Below, one piece after another: positions 1 through 10,328 of a DNA stretch of 64,000 bases. This DNA comes from Xenorhabdus sp. IM139775 (GTDB lineage Bacteria > Pseudomonadota > Gammaproteobacteria > Enterobacterales > Enterobacteriaceae), in the NCBI RefSeq assembly GCF_028598745.1, contig NZ_JAQRFK010000005.1, positions 1 through 64,000 of the forward strand, written 5' to 3'. The position numbers and the translations under genes are program-made. How positions within the stretch are numbered: the stretch's first letter is position 1; every line of letters starts with the position of its first letter. A model generated the notes under the pieces. The model did no database searches and was not told the origin of the DNA. It saw only the letters and a program-made list of their open reading frames with translations.

Positions 1-405
1 ATAATACTGTGATTTTTCACACTGTTTTGCTTTTCATCATCTTATCTGCGACAGGCAGCTTTTGTCATTATTTTGTGATAAAGGTGGAGTTTTACTCTGT
101 GGTGATTGCATTTTGTTAAAATAATGTTTATTTTCTATTTTGTCATACTTCATGAATATCGCCTTGGGGTAATAGAATAAAATCTACAATTATCACTGTG
201 TTGCATTAATTTTGTAAATTCATTGTACACAGGGGTAATGAGTAATATTAATGTTTTAATCAATTTATTATAAAAAACAGATAACAATTATTATGCAGGC
301 AGAGGTTTTTAGTAGGTTAATGACCTTTGTTAACGTGATAAGTAAATTATTCGAGTTAGTAGATTAAAAACGATTTTATTTACTGTTTATAACTTGGAGT
401 AAAGA
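1..405. other. AT-rich region upstream of the first oppA
   Basis: This stretch is strongly AT-rich and I see no convincing coding frame in it. It must hold the promoter and leader of the opp operon. A good ribosome binding site (GGAG at 396-399) lies seven bases before the oppA start. In Enterobacteria oppA is known to be controlled by Lrp and the GcvB small RNA, but I could not pick out a specific site for either. Confidence 0.5.
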
Positions 406-2046
406 ATGAGGAAAAAACCATCAAAGTTAGGCCAGTTGATTTCGAGTATCGTTTTATTCTCTTTTCCTGCCGCACAGGGCATTGCTGCAACGGTTCCGGC
501 AGGCGTTACGCTCGCTGAAAAACAAGAAGTCACCGTTAACAATGGTGTTGAAGTCACTTCGTTAGACCCTCATAAAGTTGAAGGTGGTCCAGAAACGATC
601 ATTATCCGCAATTTGCTGGAAGGGCTGGTTACCACCGGGCCAAATGGTGAAATTGTGCCCGGTGTGGCAGAAAGGTGGGAAAATGAAGGTTATAAAGTTT
701 GGACATTCTATTTACGTCACAATGCCAAATGGCGCGATGGTAAGCCTGTTACTGCGCAGGATTTTGCCTATAGTTGGCGTCGTCTCGCTGATCCAGCTAC
801 GGGATCGCCTTATACCAGTTACTTGCAATATGCTTATATTCAGCATGCTGGCGATATACTGAAAGGAATAAAATCACCGGAACAATTGGGGGTTAAAGCG
901 CTGGATGATCACCGCCTCCAGATCACCCTTAGTCAGCCAGTGCCTTATTTGGTCGATATGCTGAGTCATACAGCAATGAAACCTGTCAGGCAAGATGTGG
1001 TGGAGAAATGGGGAAATAAATGGACATTACCCGAAAATTATATTGGCAATGGCGCTTATAGATTGGAAGATTGGGTCGTCAATGAGCGAATTGTTTTAAC
1101 GCGTAATCCTCAGTACTGGAATGATAAAGAATCCATCATTGGAAAAGGCACTTTTCTGCCCGTTGTCTCAGGCGTTAGTGGTGTTAATCGTTATCGTAGC
1201 GGGGAAATTGATATCACTGACAATGCCATTCCCCCGGATCTATACCAAAAAATAAAACGGGATATTCCTGACCAATTACGAATTTCACCTTACCTGTGCA
1301 CGTTTTACTACGAAATTAACAACCATAAGCCACTGTTTAAAGATAAACGGGTGCGTGAAGCGATAAAACTGAGCCTTGACCGGGATATCATCACGGAAAG
1401 AATTATGGGGCAGGGGCAGATACCGGCATATGGATTTACGCCGACTTATATTGACGGGGGTTTGACCATTAACCCTGAATGGGCAAATTGGACACAGGAT
1501 CAGCGTAATCAACGGGCAAGGGAATTGTTGAAAGAAGCGGGTTTTGATGCCAGCCATCCTCTCAAATTTACCTTGTTGTACAACACCTCCGAACAAAATA
1601 AACAACAGGCCATTGCTGCGGCTTCGATGTGGCAGAAAAATATTGGTGCCAGAGTCACCTTACAAAATCAGGAATGGAAAACCTCTCTCCAGAACCGCCA
1701 TCAAGGAAATTATGATGTTGCGCGGGCAACATGGTGTGGCGATTATAACGAGCCTTCTGCTTTCTTGAATGTGTTGCAGTCAATGAGCAGTAACAATACC
1801 GGTTTCTATCAGAGCGCAGCCTTTGATCACTTTCTTAAGCAGGCTCTGATGGCTAAAGATGATGCAGCACGTAAGGCATTTTATCAGCAATCGGAGGCCC
1901 AACTGGATAAAGATTCGGGTCTGATACCTGTTTATTACCGGGTCAGCGTGCGTCTTATTCGCCCGACGGTTGGCGGAATGACAGGAAAAGATCCGCTGGA
2001 TTACGTTGACTTAAAGAATCTGTATATAAAAAAAGTGAATAACTGA
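406..2046 (+). CDS. oppA: Oligopeptide-binding protein OppA, first tandem copy
   Basis: Periplasmic solute-binding protein that captures oligopeptides and delivers them to the OppBCDF ABC transporter. The 546 residues match the family's usual length. A basic N-terminus and hydrophobic stretch form a signal peptide, likely cut near residues 26-28 (GIAA|TVPAG). The body carries the family block SLDPHK followed by WTFYLRHNAKWRDG and SYSWRRLADP-like segments. The second oppA copy follows closely, then oppB. Compared with that copy, this one diverges near the peptide-binding N-terminal strand (GGPETIII in place of GVPESNIA), so a different peptide preference is possible. Start chosen for the GGAG site upstream. 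Confidence 0.93.
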   Translation: MRKKPSKLGQLISSIVLFSFPAAQGIAATVPAGVTLAEKQEVTVNNGVEVTSLDPHKVEGGPETIIIRNLLEGLVTTGPNGEIVPGVAERWENEGYKVWTFYLRHNAKWRDGKPVTAQDFAYSWRRLADPATGSPYTSYLQYAYIQHAGDILKGIKSPEQLGVKALDDHRLQITLSQPVPYLVDMLSHTAMKPVRQDVVEKWGNKWTLPENYIGNGAYRLEDWVVNERIVLTRNPQYWNDKESIIGKGTFLPVVSGVSGVNRYRSGEIDITDNAIPPDLYQKIKRDIPDQLRISPYLCTFYYEINNHKPLFKDKRVREAIKLSLDRDIITERIMGQGQIPAYGFTPTYIDGGLTINPEWANWTQDQRNQRARELLKEAGFDASHPLKFTLLYNTSEQNKQQAIAAASMWQKNIGARVTLQNQEWKTSLQNRHQGNYDVARATWCGDYNEPSAFLNVLQSMSSNNTGFYQSAAFDHFLKQALMAKDDAARKAFYQQSEAQLDKDSGLIPVYYRVSVRLIRPTVGGMTGKDPLDYVDLKNLYIKKVNN

Positions 2047-2170
2047 TCACCGTCACAAAATATTGTCTTACCGTAAACAAAACAGTGATTTTTGGATACG
2101 GATAATAACCATCCTAATGTGTGAATATGACTTTAATGGGTTAAATGATATCAATTGGAGTAAGGATAAG

Positions 2171-3814
2171 ATGATAAACACAACAAAGAAAAAACTGGCT
2201 ACCGGTATTACGGTAGCATTAGGCATGATGATGGGGTGGCAGGCTTTTGCCGCGCAAGTGCCTGCTGGCGTACAACTGGCAGATGCAGCGAAACAAGTGT
2301 TGGTCCGCAATAATGCCTCTGAACCGCAATCATTGGACCCGCATAAAATCGAAGGCGTACCGGAATCTAATATCGCTCGTGAGCTGTTTGAAACGCTGGT
2401 GATTAATGACCCTGACGGTAACATTATTCCGGGAGTGGCAGAGAGTTGGGAGAATAAGGATTTTAACGTCTGGACATTCCATTTGCGTAAAGACGCAAAA
2501 TGGTCCAATGGTGACCCTGTCACTGCGCAGGATTTTGTTTACAGTTGGCGTCGAGTGACAGATCCAAATACCGCATCTCCTTATGCCAGTTTTCTTCAAT
2601 ATGCCCATCTGCTTAATGTTGACGATATCATCAGAGGTAAACAAAAACCGGAAACATTGGGAGTTAAGGCATTAGATGATCATACGTTACAATTAACCCT
2701 CAGTGAACCAGTCCCTTATTTGGTCAGGTTATTCGTTCACCCGACGACATCACCCGTCCATCGTGCAACGGTAGAAAAATATGGCGAGAGATGGACGCAA
2801 CCACAGAATTTTGTCGGTAATGGCGCTTATAAACTGAAAAGTTGGGTGATCAATGAACGTCTGGTTTTCGAACGTAGCCCGACCTATTGGGATAATAAAA
2901 ACACCATTATTAACCAAGTGACTTTCCTGCCTATTTCATCTGAGGTCACGGATGTCAATCGCTATCGCGCTGGCGAAATTGAGATGTCCTATACCAACTT
3001 ACCCGTCGAACTCTTCCAAAAACTGAAAAAAGAAATTCCCGATCAGTTACGTGTAAATCCGTATTTATGTACTTATTATTATGAAATAAACAACCAGAAA
3101 CCCCCATTTAATGATCCCCGTGTACGTACCGCACTGAAGTTAGGCATGGATCGCGATATCATAACTTACAAGGTTAAAAATCAGGGAGACTCATCAGCTT
3201 ATGGTTATACTCCACCCTATATCGCTGATTTTAAAGATGTAAAACCTGATTGGTATGTCAAGCTGAATCAGCAGCAGCGCAATGAAGAAGCGAAAAAGTT
3301 ATTGGCAGAAGCTGGGTTTACCAAAGATCATCCATTGAAAATTAAGCTATTGTACAACACGTCTGATCTGCATAAAAAGCTAGCCATTGCCGCTGCTTCC
3401 CTTTGGAAAAAGAATATCGGTGTTGACGTTTCCCTCGAAAATCAGGAGTGGAAAACGTTCCTTGATTCCCGCCATCAAGGCAATTATGACGTTGCCCGTG
3501 CCGGATGGTGTGCTGATTATAACGAAGCTTCTACCTTCTTGAATCCCATGTTATCCAACAGCAGTAATAATACAGCTCACTATAAGAGCAAAGAATTTGA
3601 TGCTTTGATGAAACAATCCCTGCAAGTGAAAACGGATGAAGAACGCGCTGAAATTTATGCCAAAGCCAATGCGCAATTGGATAAAGACTCAGCAATAGTT
3701 CCTCTCTTTTATTATGCGAGTACCCGTTTAGTAAAACCTTATGTAGGGGGCTATACCGGCAAAGATCCATTGGAAAATCTCCATACCAAAGATCTATACA
3801 TTATAAAACACTAG
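2171..3814 (+). CDS. oppA: Oligopeptide-binding protein OppA, second tandem copy
   Basis: Second periplasmic oligopeptide-binding protein of the same operon, 547 residues. The start at 2171 is preferred over an in-frame upstream start at 2063, because it gives a clean signal peptide (MINTTKKKLATG... ending AFA|AQVPAG) and follows a GGAGTAAGGA ribosome site. The mature part begins with the OppA signature SLDPHKIEGVPESN and is closer to Escherichia OppA than the first copy is. A hairpin at 3823-3843 separates it from oppB, an arrangement that typically gives more binding protein than membrane components. The tandem duplication is visible directly. Functional divergence is inference. Confidence 0.94.
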   Translation: MINTTKKKLATGITVALGMMMGWQAFAAQVPAGVQLADAAKQVLVRNNASEPQSLDPHKIEGVPESNIARELFETLVINDPDGNIIPGVAESWENKDFNVWTFHLRKDAKWSNGDPVTAQDFVYSWRRVTDPNTASPYASFLQYAHLLNVDDIIRGKQKPETLGVKALDDHTLQLTLSEPVPYLVRLFVHPTTSPVHRATVEKYGERWTQPQNFVGNGAYKLKSWVINERLVFERSPTYWDNKNTIINQVTFLPISSEVTDVNRYRAGEIEMSYTNLPVELFQKLKKEIPDQLRVNPYLCTYYYEINNQKPPFNDPRVRTALKLGMDRDIITYKVKNQGDSSAYGYTPPYIADFKDVKPDWYVKLNQQQRNEEAKKLLAEAGFTKDHPLKIKLLYNTSDLHKKLAIAAASLWKKNIGVDVSLENQEWKTFLDSRHQGNYDVARAGWCADYNEASTFLNPMLSNSSNNTAHYKSKEFDALMKQSLQVKTDEERAEIYAKANAQLDKDSAIVPLFYYASTRLVKPYVGGYTGKDPLENLHTKDLYIIKH

Positions 3815-3822
3815 GAATGTGT

Positions 3823-3843
3823 GGGTGATCCGATGGGTCACCC
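3823..3843 (+). terminator. oppA-oppB intergenic hairpin (partial terminator or mRNA stabiliser)
   Basis: The 9-bp arms GGGTGATCC and GGGTCACCC pair around a 3-base loop, with one U-G wobble. There is no U-tract. It lies just after oppA and before oppB, where such stems commonly hold back RNA decay or reduce readthrough. Confidence 0.55.
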
Positions 3844-3894
3844 GCTTGTCAGATAATTAAAAGCCACGGTTTGGCTAAACAGTAGGAACGGGCA

Positions 3895-4815
3895 ATGCTA
3901 AAATTTATTTTACGCCGCTGCTTAGAGGCGATCCCGACACTCTTTATCCTGATTACGATTTCGTTTTTTATGATGCGGCTTGCGCCGGGTAGCCCATTTA
4001 CCGGGGAAAGGAAGCTACCGCCGGAAGTGATGGCAAATATTGAAGCGAAATATCACCTGAATGATCCTATCTATAAACAATATTTCAATTACTTAATCCA
4101 ACTCTCCAAAGGGGACTTTGGTCCTTCATTCAAATACAAAGACTACAGCGTCAATGATTTGGTTGCAGAAGCGCTGCCGGTGTCGGCTAAATTGGGATTT
4201 GCCGCTTTTATCATGGCGGTAATATTTGGTGTCAGTGCCGGAGTGATTGCCGCATTGAACCAGAACACGAAATGGGATTACACGGTGATGGGGTTTGCCA
4301 TGACCGGGGTTGTCATCCCCAGTTTCGTGGTCGCCCCCTTATTAGTGTTGATATTTGCCATTACACTAAAATGGTTGCCGGGAGGAGGCTGGAATGGCGG
4401 GGCACCTAAATACATGCTTTTGCCAATGGTGGCACTTTCCCTCTCTTATATCGCCAGTATCTCCCGTATCACCCGTGGTTCCATGATAGAAATCTTGCAT
4501 TCCAACTTTATTCGTACCGCACGGGCCAAGGGTTTGCCATTGCGAGCGATTATTTTCCGTCATGCGTTAAAACCCGCCTTATTACCGGTTATCTCTTATA
4601 TGGGGCCGGCTTTCGTCGGCATTATTACGGGTTCAATGGTGATCGAAACGATTTTCGGTTTACCGGGTTTGGGGCAATTGTTTGTGAATGGCGCATTAAA
4701 CCGGGATTACTCACTGGTACTGAGCCTGACGATCCTAGTGGGCAGCTTGACCATTATGTTTAATGCTATCGTTGATGTGCTGTATGCCGTCATTGATCCG
4801 AAAATTCGTTATTAA
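3895..4815 (+). CDS. oppB: Oligopeptide transporter permease OppB
   Basis: Inner-membrane permease of the oligopeptide ABC transporter, pairing with OppC. The 306 residues match the Escherichia length. It opens with the typical MLKFILRRCLEAIPTLFILI membrane helix. It carries the binding-protein-dependent permease EAA-type loop near residues 200-225 (RTARAKGLPLRAIIFRHALK), which contacts the ATPases, and about six hydrophobic segments. It sits in the oppA-oppA-oppB-oppC-oppD-oppF operon and ends 15 bases before the oppC start. Confidence 0.96.
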   Translation: MLKFILRRCLEAIPTLFILITISFFMMRLAPGSPFTGERKLPPEVMANIEAKYHLNDPIYKQYFNYLIQLSKGDFGPSFKYKDYSVNDLVAEALPVSAKLGFAAFIMAVIFGVSAGVIAALNQNTKWDYTVMGFAMTGVVIPSFVVAPLLVLIFAITLKWLPGGGWNGGAPKYMLLPMVALSLSYIASISRITRGSMIEILHSNFIRTARAKGLPLRAIIFRHALKPALLPVISYMGPAFVGIITGSMVIETIFGLPGLGQLFVNGALNRDYSLVLSLTILVGSLTIMFNAIVDVLYAVIDPKIRY

Positions 4816-4830
4816 GACTTGGAGCACGCA

Positions 4831-5739
4831 ATGTTACTGAATAAAAAAAATAGCGAAGCTCTGGAAAATTTTTCTGAGCAACTGGAAATTGAAGGCCGCA
4901 GTTTGTGGCAAGATGCACGCCGCCGTTTTATCCATAACAAGGCAGCGATTACAAGCTTATGTATTCTTTTCCTGATCACACTATTTGTTATCTTAGCGCC
5001 GATGCTGTCCCAATTTACTTACGATGATACCGACTGGAATATGATGACAATGCCGCCGGATTTTGAATCCAAACACTATTTCGGCACCGATTCATCTGGG
5101 CGTGACCTGCTGGTACGTGTTGCGATTGGTGGGCGTATTTCATTAATGGTCGGGATTGCCGCAGCCTTGATTGCCGTGCTGTTTGGCACGTTGTACGGTG
5201 CGATGTCAGGCTATCTTGGCGGCAAAGCGGACATGTTCATGATGCGTTTGCTGGAAATCCTTAACTCTTTCCCATTCATGTTCTTCGTTATCCTTCTGGT
5301 GACGTTCTTCGGTCAAAATATCCTGTTGATTTTCGTTGCGATAGGCATGGTGTCATGGCTGGACATGGCACGTATTGTCCGTGGCCAGACATTGAGTTTA
5401 AAACGCAAGGAGTTTATTGAAGCCGCGTTGGTTTGTGGTGTTTCCACCCGCCATATTGTGTTGCGCCATATCGTGCCAAATGTATTGGGCGTTGTGGTGG
5501 TTTATGCCTCGTTACTTGTACCGAGTATGATCCTGTTTGAATCCTTCTTGAGCTTCCTTGGTCTGGGGACTCAGGAACCCCTGAGTAGTTGGGGCGCCTT
5601 GTTAAGTGATGGCGCCAACTCAATGGAAGTGGCGGCGTGGTTACTGTTATTTCCGGCAGGCTTTCTGGTAATGACCCTGTTTTGTTTTAATTTTATTGGT
5701 GACGGCCTGCGAGATGCCCTCGACCCGAAAGACCGTTAA
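4831..5739 (+). CDS. oppC: Oligopeptide transporter permease OppC
   Basis: Second inner-membrane permease of the Opp transporter. The start at 4831 gives 302 residues, the usual family length, and follows GGAG at 4821-4824; an in-frame TTG at 4819 is less likely. The protein has a soluble N-terminus, a membrane helix near residues 35-60, the FGTDSSGRDLLVRV motif typical of the OppC/DppC family, and an EAA loop (EFIEAALVCGVSTRHIVLRH) for ATPase coupling. oppD begins 10 bases downstream, so translation is probably coordinated. Confidence 0.95.
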   Translation: MLLNKKNSEALENFSEQLEIEGRSLWQDARRRFIHNKAAITSLCILFLITLFVILAPMLSQFTYDDTDWNMMTMPPDFESKHYFGTDSSGRDLLVRVAIGGRISLMVGIAAALIAVLFGTLYGAMSGYLGGKADMFMMRLLEILNSFPFMFFVILLVTFFGQNILLIFVAIGMVSWLDMARIVRGQTLSLKRKEFIEAALVCGVSTRHIVLRHIVPNVLGVVVVYASLLVPSMILFESFLSFLGLGTQEPLSSWGALLSDGANSMEVAAWLLLFPAGFLVMTLFCFNFIGDGLRDALDPKDR

Positions 5740-5748
5740 GGAGAGCCT

Positions 5749-6747
5749 ATGAACAACGTAGAAACTTCAAAAAATGTTGAATCACTCTTATCGGTAAAAG
5801 ACCTGAATGTGGTGTTCAGCACGCCTGACGGCAATGTGACTGCCGTGAATAAATTGAATTTTGACTTACAAGCCGGAGAGACACTGGGGATAGTGGGAGA
5901 ATCTGGTTCAGGTAAATCGCAGACAGCGTTTGCGTTAATGGGATTATTAGCCAGTAATGGTTCTGTCAGCGGTTCTGCCACGTTTAACGGACGAGAAATC
6001 CTCAACCTGCGAGAGAAAGAGTTAAACCGGATGCGGGCAGAAGAAATCTCGATGATATTTCAAGATCCCATGACGTCCCTTAACCCTTATATGCGAGTGG
6101 GTGATCAATTAACGGAAGTGTTGATGCTGCATAAGCGTATCAGCAAAAGCGAAGCTTTTGAAGGCTCCATCCGCATGCTGGATGCGGTTAAGATGCCAGA
6201 GGCGCGTAAGCGCATGAAGATGTACCCACACGAATTCTCTGGTGGTATGCGTCAACGGGTGATGATTGCCATGGCGCTGTTGTGCCAGCCGAGGTTATTG
6301 ATTGCCGATGAACCGACAACGGCCTTGGACGTCACTGTTCAGGCACAGATCATGATGTTACTTAATGAGCTAAAAAAAGAGTTTAACACCGCTATTATCA
6401 TGATTACCCATGACTTGGGGGTGGTTGCGGGTATTTGTGACAAAGTATTAGTGATGTATGCGGGAAGGACGATGGAATATGGTACAGCGCGAGACGTATT
6501 TTATCATCCTACTCACCCATACTCGATTGGATTATTGAATGCGGTTCCTCGTCTGGATGGTGAGGCGGAAGCATTGGAAACGATTCAAGGCAATCCTCCC
6601 AACTTATTGCGTTTGCCCAAGGGATGCCCATTCCAGCCACGTTGTCAATTTGCCACTGAGCATTGTGTTCGTGAGGAACCCCAGTTGGAAAAATTTGGGC
6701 TTGGGCGTTTGCGCGCCTGCTTTAGACGTCAGGAGGAATTGGTATGA
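5749..6747 (+). CDS. oppD: Oligopeptide transporter ATP-binding protein OppD
   Basis: Cytoplasmic ATPase subunit that powers peptide import with OppF. Of its 332 residues, Walker A is GESGSGKSQ near residue 50, the ABC signature is FSGGMRQRV, and Walker B is [12 protein letters not shown], followed by the switch histidine in MITHDLG. The C-terminal peptide-transporter domain contains the cysteine-rich [15 protein letters not shown] segment seen in OppD/DppD, which can hold an iron-sulfur cluster in this family. Its stop overlaps the oppF start by four bases, which indicates translational coupling. Confidence 0.97.
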   Translation: MNNVETSKNVESLLSVKDLNVVFSTPDGNVTAVNKLNFDLQAGETLGIVGESGSGKSQTAFALMGLLASNGSVSGSATFNGREILNLREKELNRMRAEEISMIFQDPMTSLNPYMRVGDQLTEVLMLHKRISKSEAFEGSIRMLDAVKMPEARKRMKMYPHEFSGGMRQRVMIAMALLCQPRLLIADEPTTALDVTVQAQIMMLLNELKKEFNTAIIMITHDLGVVAGICDKVLVMYAGRTMEYGTARDVFYHPTHPYSIGLLNAVPRLDGEAEALETIQGNPPNLLRLPKGCPFQPRCQFATEHCVREEPQLEKFGLGRLRACFRRQEELV

Positions 6748-7745
6748 ACACGATGGCTGAAAAGCGTGTCTTATTGGAAGTTGACGATCTCAAAGTCTAT
6801 TTTGATATTAAAGATGGAAAACAGTGGTTCTGGCAACCGGCAAAGACCTTAAAAGCGGTTGATGGCGTGACCTTAAGGCTCTATGAAGGTGAAACACTGG
6901 GCGTTGTGGGAGAATCTGGCTGTGGGAAGTCAACGCTTGCCAGGGCCGTGATTGGATTGGTGAAAGCGTCTGGCGGTACAGTGACCTGGCTTGGCCAAAA
7001 CCTGTTGGAGATCAATGACAAACAATGGCGGGATATTCGCAATGATATCCAGATGATTTTCCAAGATCCTTTGGCATCACTGAATCCGCGTATGACCATT
7101 GGCGATATTATCGCAGAGCCATTGAAAACTTATCATCCCAAAATGAAAGATGGGGAAATAAAAGAAAAAGTCAAAAAGATGATGATGAAGGTAGGGTTAT
7201 TACCGAACTTGATCAACCGTTATCCTCATGAATTCTCTGGAGGTCAGTGCCAGCGTATCGGTATTGCCCGCGCCTTGATCCTCGAACCTAAATTAGTTAT
7301 TTGTGATGAACCTGTTTCAGCACTGGATGTTTCTATTCAGGCACAAGTTGTTAATTTATTGCAAAAATTACAGCGGGAAATGGGGCTTTCCCTGATATTT
7401 ATTGCGCATGATTTGTCGATAGTAAAACATATATCAGACCGCGTATTGGTCATGTATTTAGGCAATGCGGTAGAACTGGGTACTTACGACGAGGTCTATC
7501 ATAATCCGTTGCATCCCTATACCAGAGCACTCATGTCGGCGGTGCCGATCCCTGATCCAGACAAAGAGCGCAACAAGCATATTGAATTGTTGGAAGGAGA
7601 ACTGCCTTCACCGATTGATCCCCCGTCTGGATGTGTATTCCGTACGCGCTGCCCGATGGCGGATGCCGAATGTGCCAAGACCCGGCCACTGCTTGAGGGG
7701 AGTTTTAAACATGCGGTGTCTTGTCTTAAGGTTGATCCACTCTAA
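6744..7745 (+). CDS. oppF: Oligopeptide transporter ATP-binding protein OppF
   Basis: Second ATPase of the Opp transporter, 333 residues (Escherichia has 334). Walker A is GESGCGKST, the signature is FSGGQCQR, Walker B is [12 protein letters not shown], and the switch region is FIAHDLS. The C-terminal domain carries the [14 protein letters not shown] cysteine cluster. It is the last gene of the operon, overlapping oppD by four bases, and is followed by a strong terminator at 7794-7819. Confidence 0.97.
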   Translation: MNTMAEKRVLLEVDDLKVYFDIKDGKQWFWQPAKTLKAVDGVTLRLYEGETLGVVGESGCGKSTLARAVIGLVKASGGTVTWLGQNLLEINDKQWRDIRNDIQMIFQDPLASLNPRMTIGDIIAEPLKTYHPKMKDGEIKEKVKKMMMKVGLLPNLINRYPHEFSGGQCQRIGIARALILEPKLVICDEPVSALDVSIQAQVVNLLQKLQREMGLSLIFIAHDLSIVKHISDRVLVMYLGNAVELGTYDEVYHNPLHPYTRALMSAVPIPDPDKERNKHIELLEGELPSPIDPPSGCVFRTRCPMADAECAKTRPLLEGSFKHAVSCLKVDPL

Positions 7746-7793
7746 TCAATCAGTGACAGGTGGATAATGTGACGCTGTCACGAATTTAAATTC

Positions 7794-7819
7794 AATGCCC
7801 TCACAATGAGGGCATTTTT
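7794..7819 (+). terminator. Rho-independent terminator of the opp operon
   Basis: A perfect 10-bp stem (AATGCCCTCA / TGAGGGCATT) with a 3-base loop is followed directly by a T-run. It lies about 50 bases after the oppF stop. Confidence 0.9.
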
Positions 7820-7864
7820 AGCGTTCAGGGAGATATAAGAGATATTCCAGACGGAACCGGATGG

Positions 7865-8218
7865 TTATTTTTTCCACAGAATTCGGCAAATAGGGTGAGA
7901 TTTTTCCCGGCAGATCAAAATACGGGCAAAGATATCATCAATTTCGGCATCGTCTGATTCTGCTAAACCAATAATAACTTCCGAAAAAAAGTCTGGGTCT
8001 AAATCAAAATCTACATGTTCAAGCCAGACGCCTGAAGGTTCCCACAATTCAGCGCCGCCCCGTTCTTCAAATTGTAAGTTAAATAATAAGCTATCAGCCG
8101 GATCGAGATGAGAGAGTGCTTGTTCTAAAAAGATATCGTAAGCCTTTTCAAGCGCTTCATCTTCAGTCATTCGGTTGTTTAAGTCCAATTGCATAGGATG
8201 TGTCGGTTGATTTTCCAT
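7865..8218 (-). CDS. yciU: YciU family acidic protein (DUF440, putative dsDNA mimic)
   Basis: Small, very acidic protein of the YciU/DUF440 family, whose fold has been proposed to mimic double-stranded DNA and bind DNA-binding proteins. The exact role is unknown. Conserved blocks are [35 protein letters not shown] and [15 protein letters not shown]. The start at 8218 is the first ATG; a start at 8194 would give 109 residues, exactly the Escherichia length, but shows no clear ribosome site. It sits between opp and clsA as in Escherichia, convergent with oppF. Confidence 0.88.
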   Translation of the reverse strand: MENQPTHPMQLDLNNRMTEDEALEKAYDIFLEQALSHLDPADSLLFNLQFEERGGAELWEPSGVWLEHVDFDLDPDFFSEVIIGLAESDDAEIDDIFARILICREKSHPICRILWKK

Positions 8219-8326
8219 GGTAGCAATATCCAAAATTAATCACTAGGTGAAATTAAAACATGTTCTGTATTGAATGAATACTTTTATTACGGGTCAATTT
8301 GCATTCTGCCTTTTTTCTGCCATGAA

Positions 8327-9787
8327 TTATAAAAGCGGGCTGAAAAAATAACAGACGCGTTCAAGGATACGGTGCCACACAGGCCGTTTTTCCCATTGAT
8401 TATTTGCCAGCAATGTTGAACGCATAATATAGTCTTGTTGAACCAGAGTTAAATCTTGGCCGAAGTGTTCATCATCAATCACAACCGTAATTTCAAAATT
8501 CAGCCACAAGCTGCGCATATCCAAATTGACAGAACCGACCATACTCAGTTGCCCATCAACCAAAACACTTTTGGCGTGTAACAAGCCATCTTCAAATTGA
8601 TAAATCTTTACCCCCGCTTCCAGCAATTCTGTAAAAAATGCACGGCTGGCCCAGCGAACAAGAAATGAGTTGTTTTGACTTGGCACGATGATACTGACAT
8701 CCACACCGCGCATCGCCGCAGTGCAGATCGCGTGCATTAGATCATCACTGGGAACAAAATAGGGGGTGGTAAGAATAAGCTGGTTGCGGGCAGCAAAAAT
8801 AGCGGTCATTAAGGACTGTTGGATCAATTCATCCGGGAACCCCGGCCCGGAAGCGATAACCTGAGCGGTATGGCCACTGGCTTGCTCGAAGGGAATGATA
8901 ACACTGTCAGGCGGAGGAGGAAGGTGACGTTGCCCGGTTTCCATTTCCCAGTCAAAGGCGTAAATAATCCCCAGTGTTGTCGTCACCGGGCCTTCCATTC
9001 TGACCATGATGTCGACCCATTGACCGATACCGGCGTCTTGTTTAAAAAAACGCGGGTCAACCATATTCATGCTGCCGGTGTATGAAATATGGTTATCGAT
9101 CAGAATAATTTTTCTATGCTGGCGTAAATCCATGCGCCGCAAGAATAAACGGAAGATGTTGACTTTTAATGATTCGACAAATTCAATTCCTGCTTTTCGC
9201 ATAATATCAGGATAAGGGCTGCGGAAAAATTGCCAGCTTCCGGCCGAATCCACCATGATGCGACATTTAACACCGCGTTTGGCAGCACACATCAGGGCAT
9301 CCGTGACCTGATCAACCAACCCACCGGATTGCCAGATATAAAACACCATTTCGATATTGTACTTGGCGTTTTCAATATCATGAACAATCGCTTTCAGCGA
9401 GTTGTCATAAGATGTCATTAATTGCATTTTATTGCCTCTGACACCTTTGATCTTTTGCCGCCGTTCACACAATTGAAACAGTGGGGTAGCCACTTCACTA
9501 TTTTCATCGGCAAAAATTTGCGGGGATTTTTTTAACTCTGCTAACCATTTGGTTACTGATGAGCGCATTTGTCTGGCTTGTTCACCCCGGCGTTTACCCA
9601 GATGCAATTCACCGAATGACAAATAAGCAGCGATACCGACTAAGGGAAAAATATAAATGATGAGTAACCAAGTCATTGCTGATGTCACAGGACGGCGTTT
9701 CATCAAAACTCGAATGGTGATACCGGCAATAATCAGCCAGTAAAAAAAAATCGCCAGCCAGCTCAGTACAGAGTAGAAAGTTGTCAT
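8327..9787 (-). CDS. clsA: Cardiolipin synthase A
   Basis: Membrane phospholipase D-type enzyme that joins two phosphatidylglycerols to give cardiolipin and glycerol. Two N-terminal transmembrane helices (residues 1-60) precede two catalytic HKD motifs: [18 protein letters not shown] in the first half and [18 protein letters not shown] in the second. Starting at 9787 gives 486 residues, identical to the Escherichia length; a start three codons earlier is possible. Its place between yciU and yciY matches Escherichia. Confidence 0.97.
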   Translation of the reverse strand: MTTFYSVLSWLAIFFYWLIIAGITIRVLMKRRPVTSAMTWLLIIYIFPLVGIAAYLSFGELHLGKRRGEQARQMRSSVTKWLAELKKSPQIFADENSEVATPLFQLCERRQKIKGVRGNKMQLMTSYDNSLKAIVHDIENAKYNIEMVFYIWQSGGLVDQVTDALMCAAKRGVKCRIMVDSAGSWQFFRSPYPDIMRKAGIEFVESLKVNIFRLFLRRMDLRQHRKIILIDNHISYTGSMNMVDPRFFKQDAGIGQWVDIMVRMEGPVTTTLGIIYAFDWEMETGQRHLPPPPDSVIIPFEQASGHTAQVIASGPGFPDELIQQSLMTAIFAARNQLILTTPYFVPSDDLMHAICTAAMRGVDVSIIVPSQNNSFLVRWASRAFFTELLEAGVKIYQFEDGLLHAKSVLVDGQLSMVGSVNLDMRSLWLNFEITVVIDDEHFGQDLTLVQQDYIMRSTLLANNQWEKRPVWHRILERVCYFFSPLL

Positions 9788-10001
9788 ACGTGGCAATCAA
9801 TCCTGTTTATTTAAGTATTTTATGCAGTCATTACCGCAAGTTTCTAGAAATTTGGGTAAATTATCAACTAAATATTATTAATTGAATAGAGAACAAGTTT
9901 AGCAAGGTTGCAAGCCGGATGGGCAATGGGTTGACATCGCGAATCGTGGCGATTAAGAATAATGTTATTCATTCAATGAGAAAGTCAGCTTGGAATATCT
10001 A

Positions 10002-10178
10002 ATGAAACACAGCCGAAGAGAAGTAGGGCGCTGGAGAATGCTCCATCAAAGTGTCCGCCGCCGCCGTTGGTTTGAAGGACAGTCACGGCGTAACCTGCGC
10101 ATCTATGCTCTGCGTAAGGCCGATGCTTATCAGCGCCGTAGCTCGATTCTATTCGCCCAGCATGCAGAATGGAGTTAA
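10002..10178 (+). CDS. yciY: Small basic protein of the YciY family
   Basis: A 58-residue, arginine-rich protein. It begins MKHSRREVGRWRM and continues with RRRWFEGQSRRNLRI, which closely matches Escherichia YciY (MKRSRTEVGRWRM, RWLEGQSRRNMRI), found at the same place between cls and the tonB side. The function is unknown; the charge suggests nucleic-acid or membrane contact. The ATG at 10002 is chosen by homology. An in-frame TTG at 9990 would add four residues. Genes kch and yciI, which follow in Escherichia, are missing here. Confidence 0.78.
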   Translation: MKHSRREVGRWRMLHQSVRRRRWFEGQSRRNLRIYALRKADAYQRRSSILFAQHAEWS

Positions 10179-10275
10179 CTTGATGTTCGGCATGATATGT
10201 CTCTGGCAGGTTGCAGTACAGCCAATAAAGCAGCAACTTGAAAGATGAAAAGAGAGATGTTTTCGAATCTTTATT

Positions 10276-10294
10276 GAATATGATAGTCATTTGC
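10276..10294 (+). promoter_or_regulatory. Probable Fur box upstream of tonB
   Basis: GAATATGATAGTCATTTGC matches the 19-bp Fur consensus GATAATGATAATCATTATC at 14 of 19 positions, by hand count. It lies 34 bases before the tonB start. Iron repression of tonB by Fur is established in enterobacteria; here it is inferred from the site. Confidence 0.7.
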
Positions 10295-10328
10295 ATTTAA
10301 ACTAATATCTATCTGAAAACTGACTATC

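Noticed and set aside
8..21. TGTGA-N4-TCACA upstream of oppA, resembling a CRP site
   Set aside because: The spacing is four bases where CRP needs six, and it is nearly 400 bases from the gene.
2068..2523. Minus-strand frame of 151 codons inside the second oppA
   Set aside because: It is a shadow of the opposite strand of a well-supported binding-protein gene.
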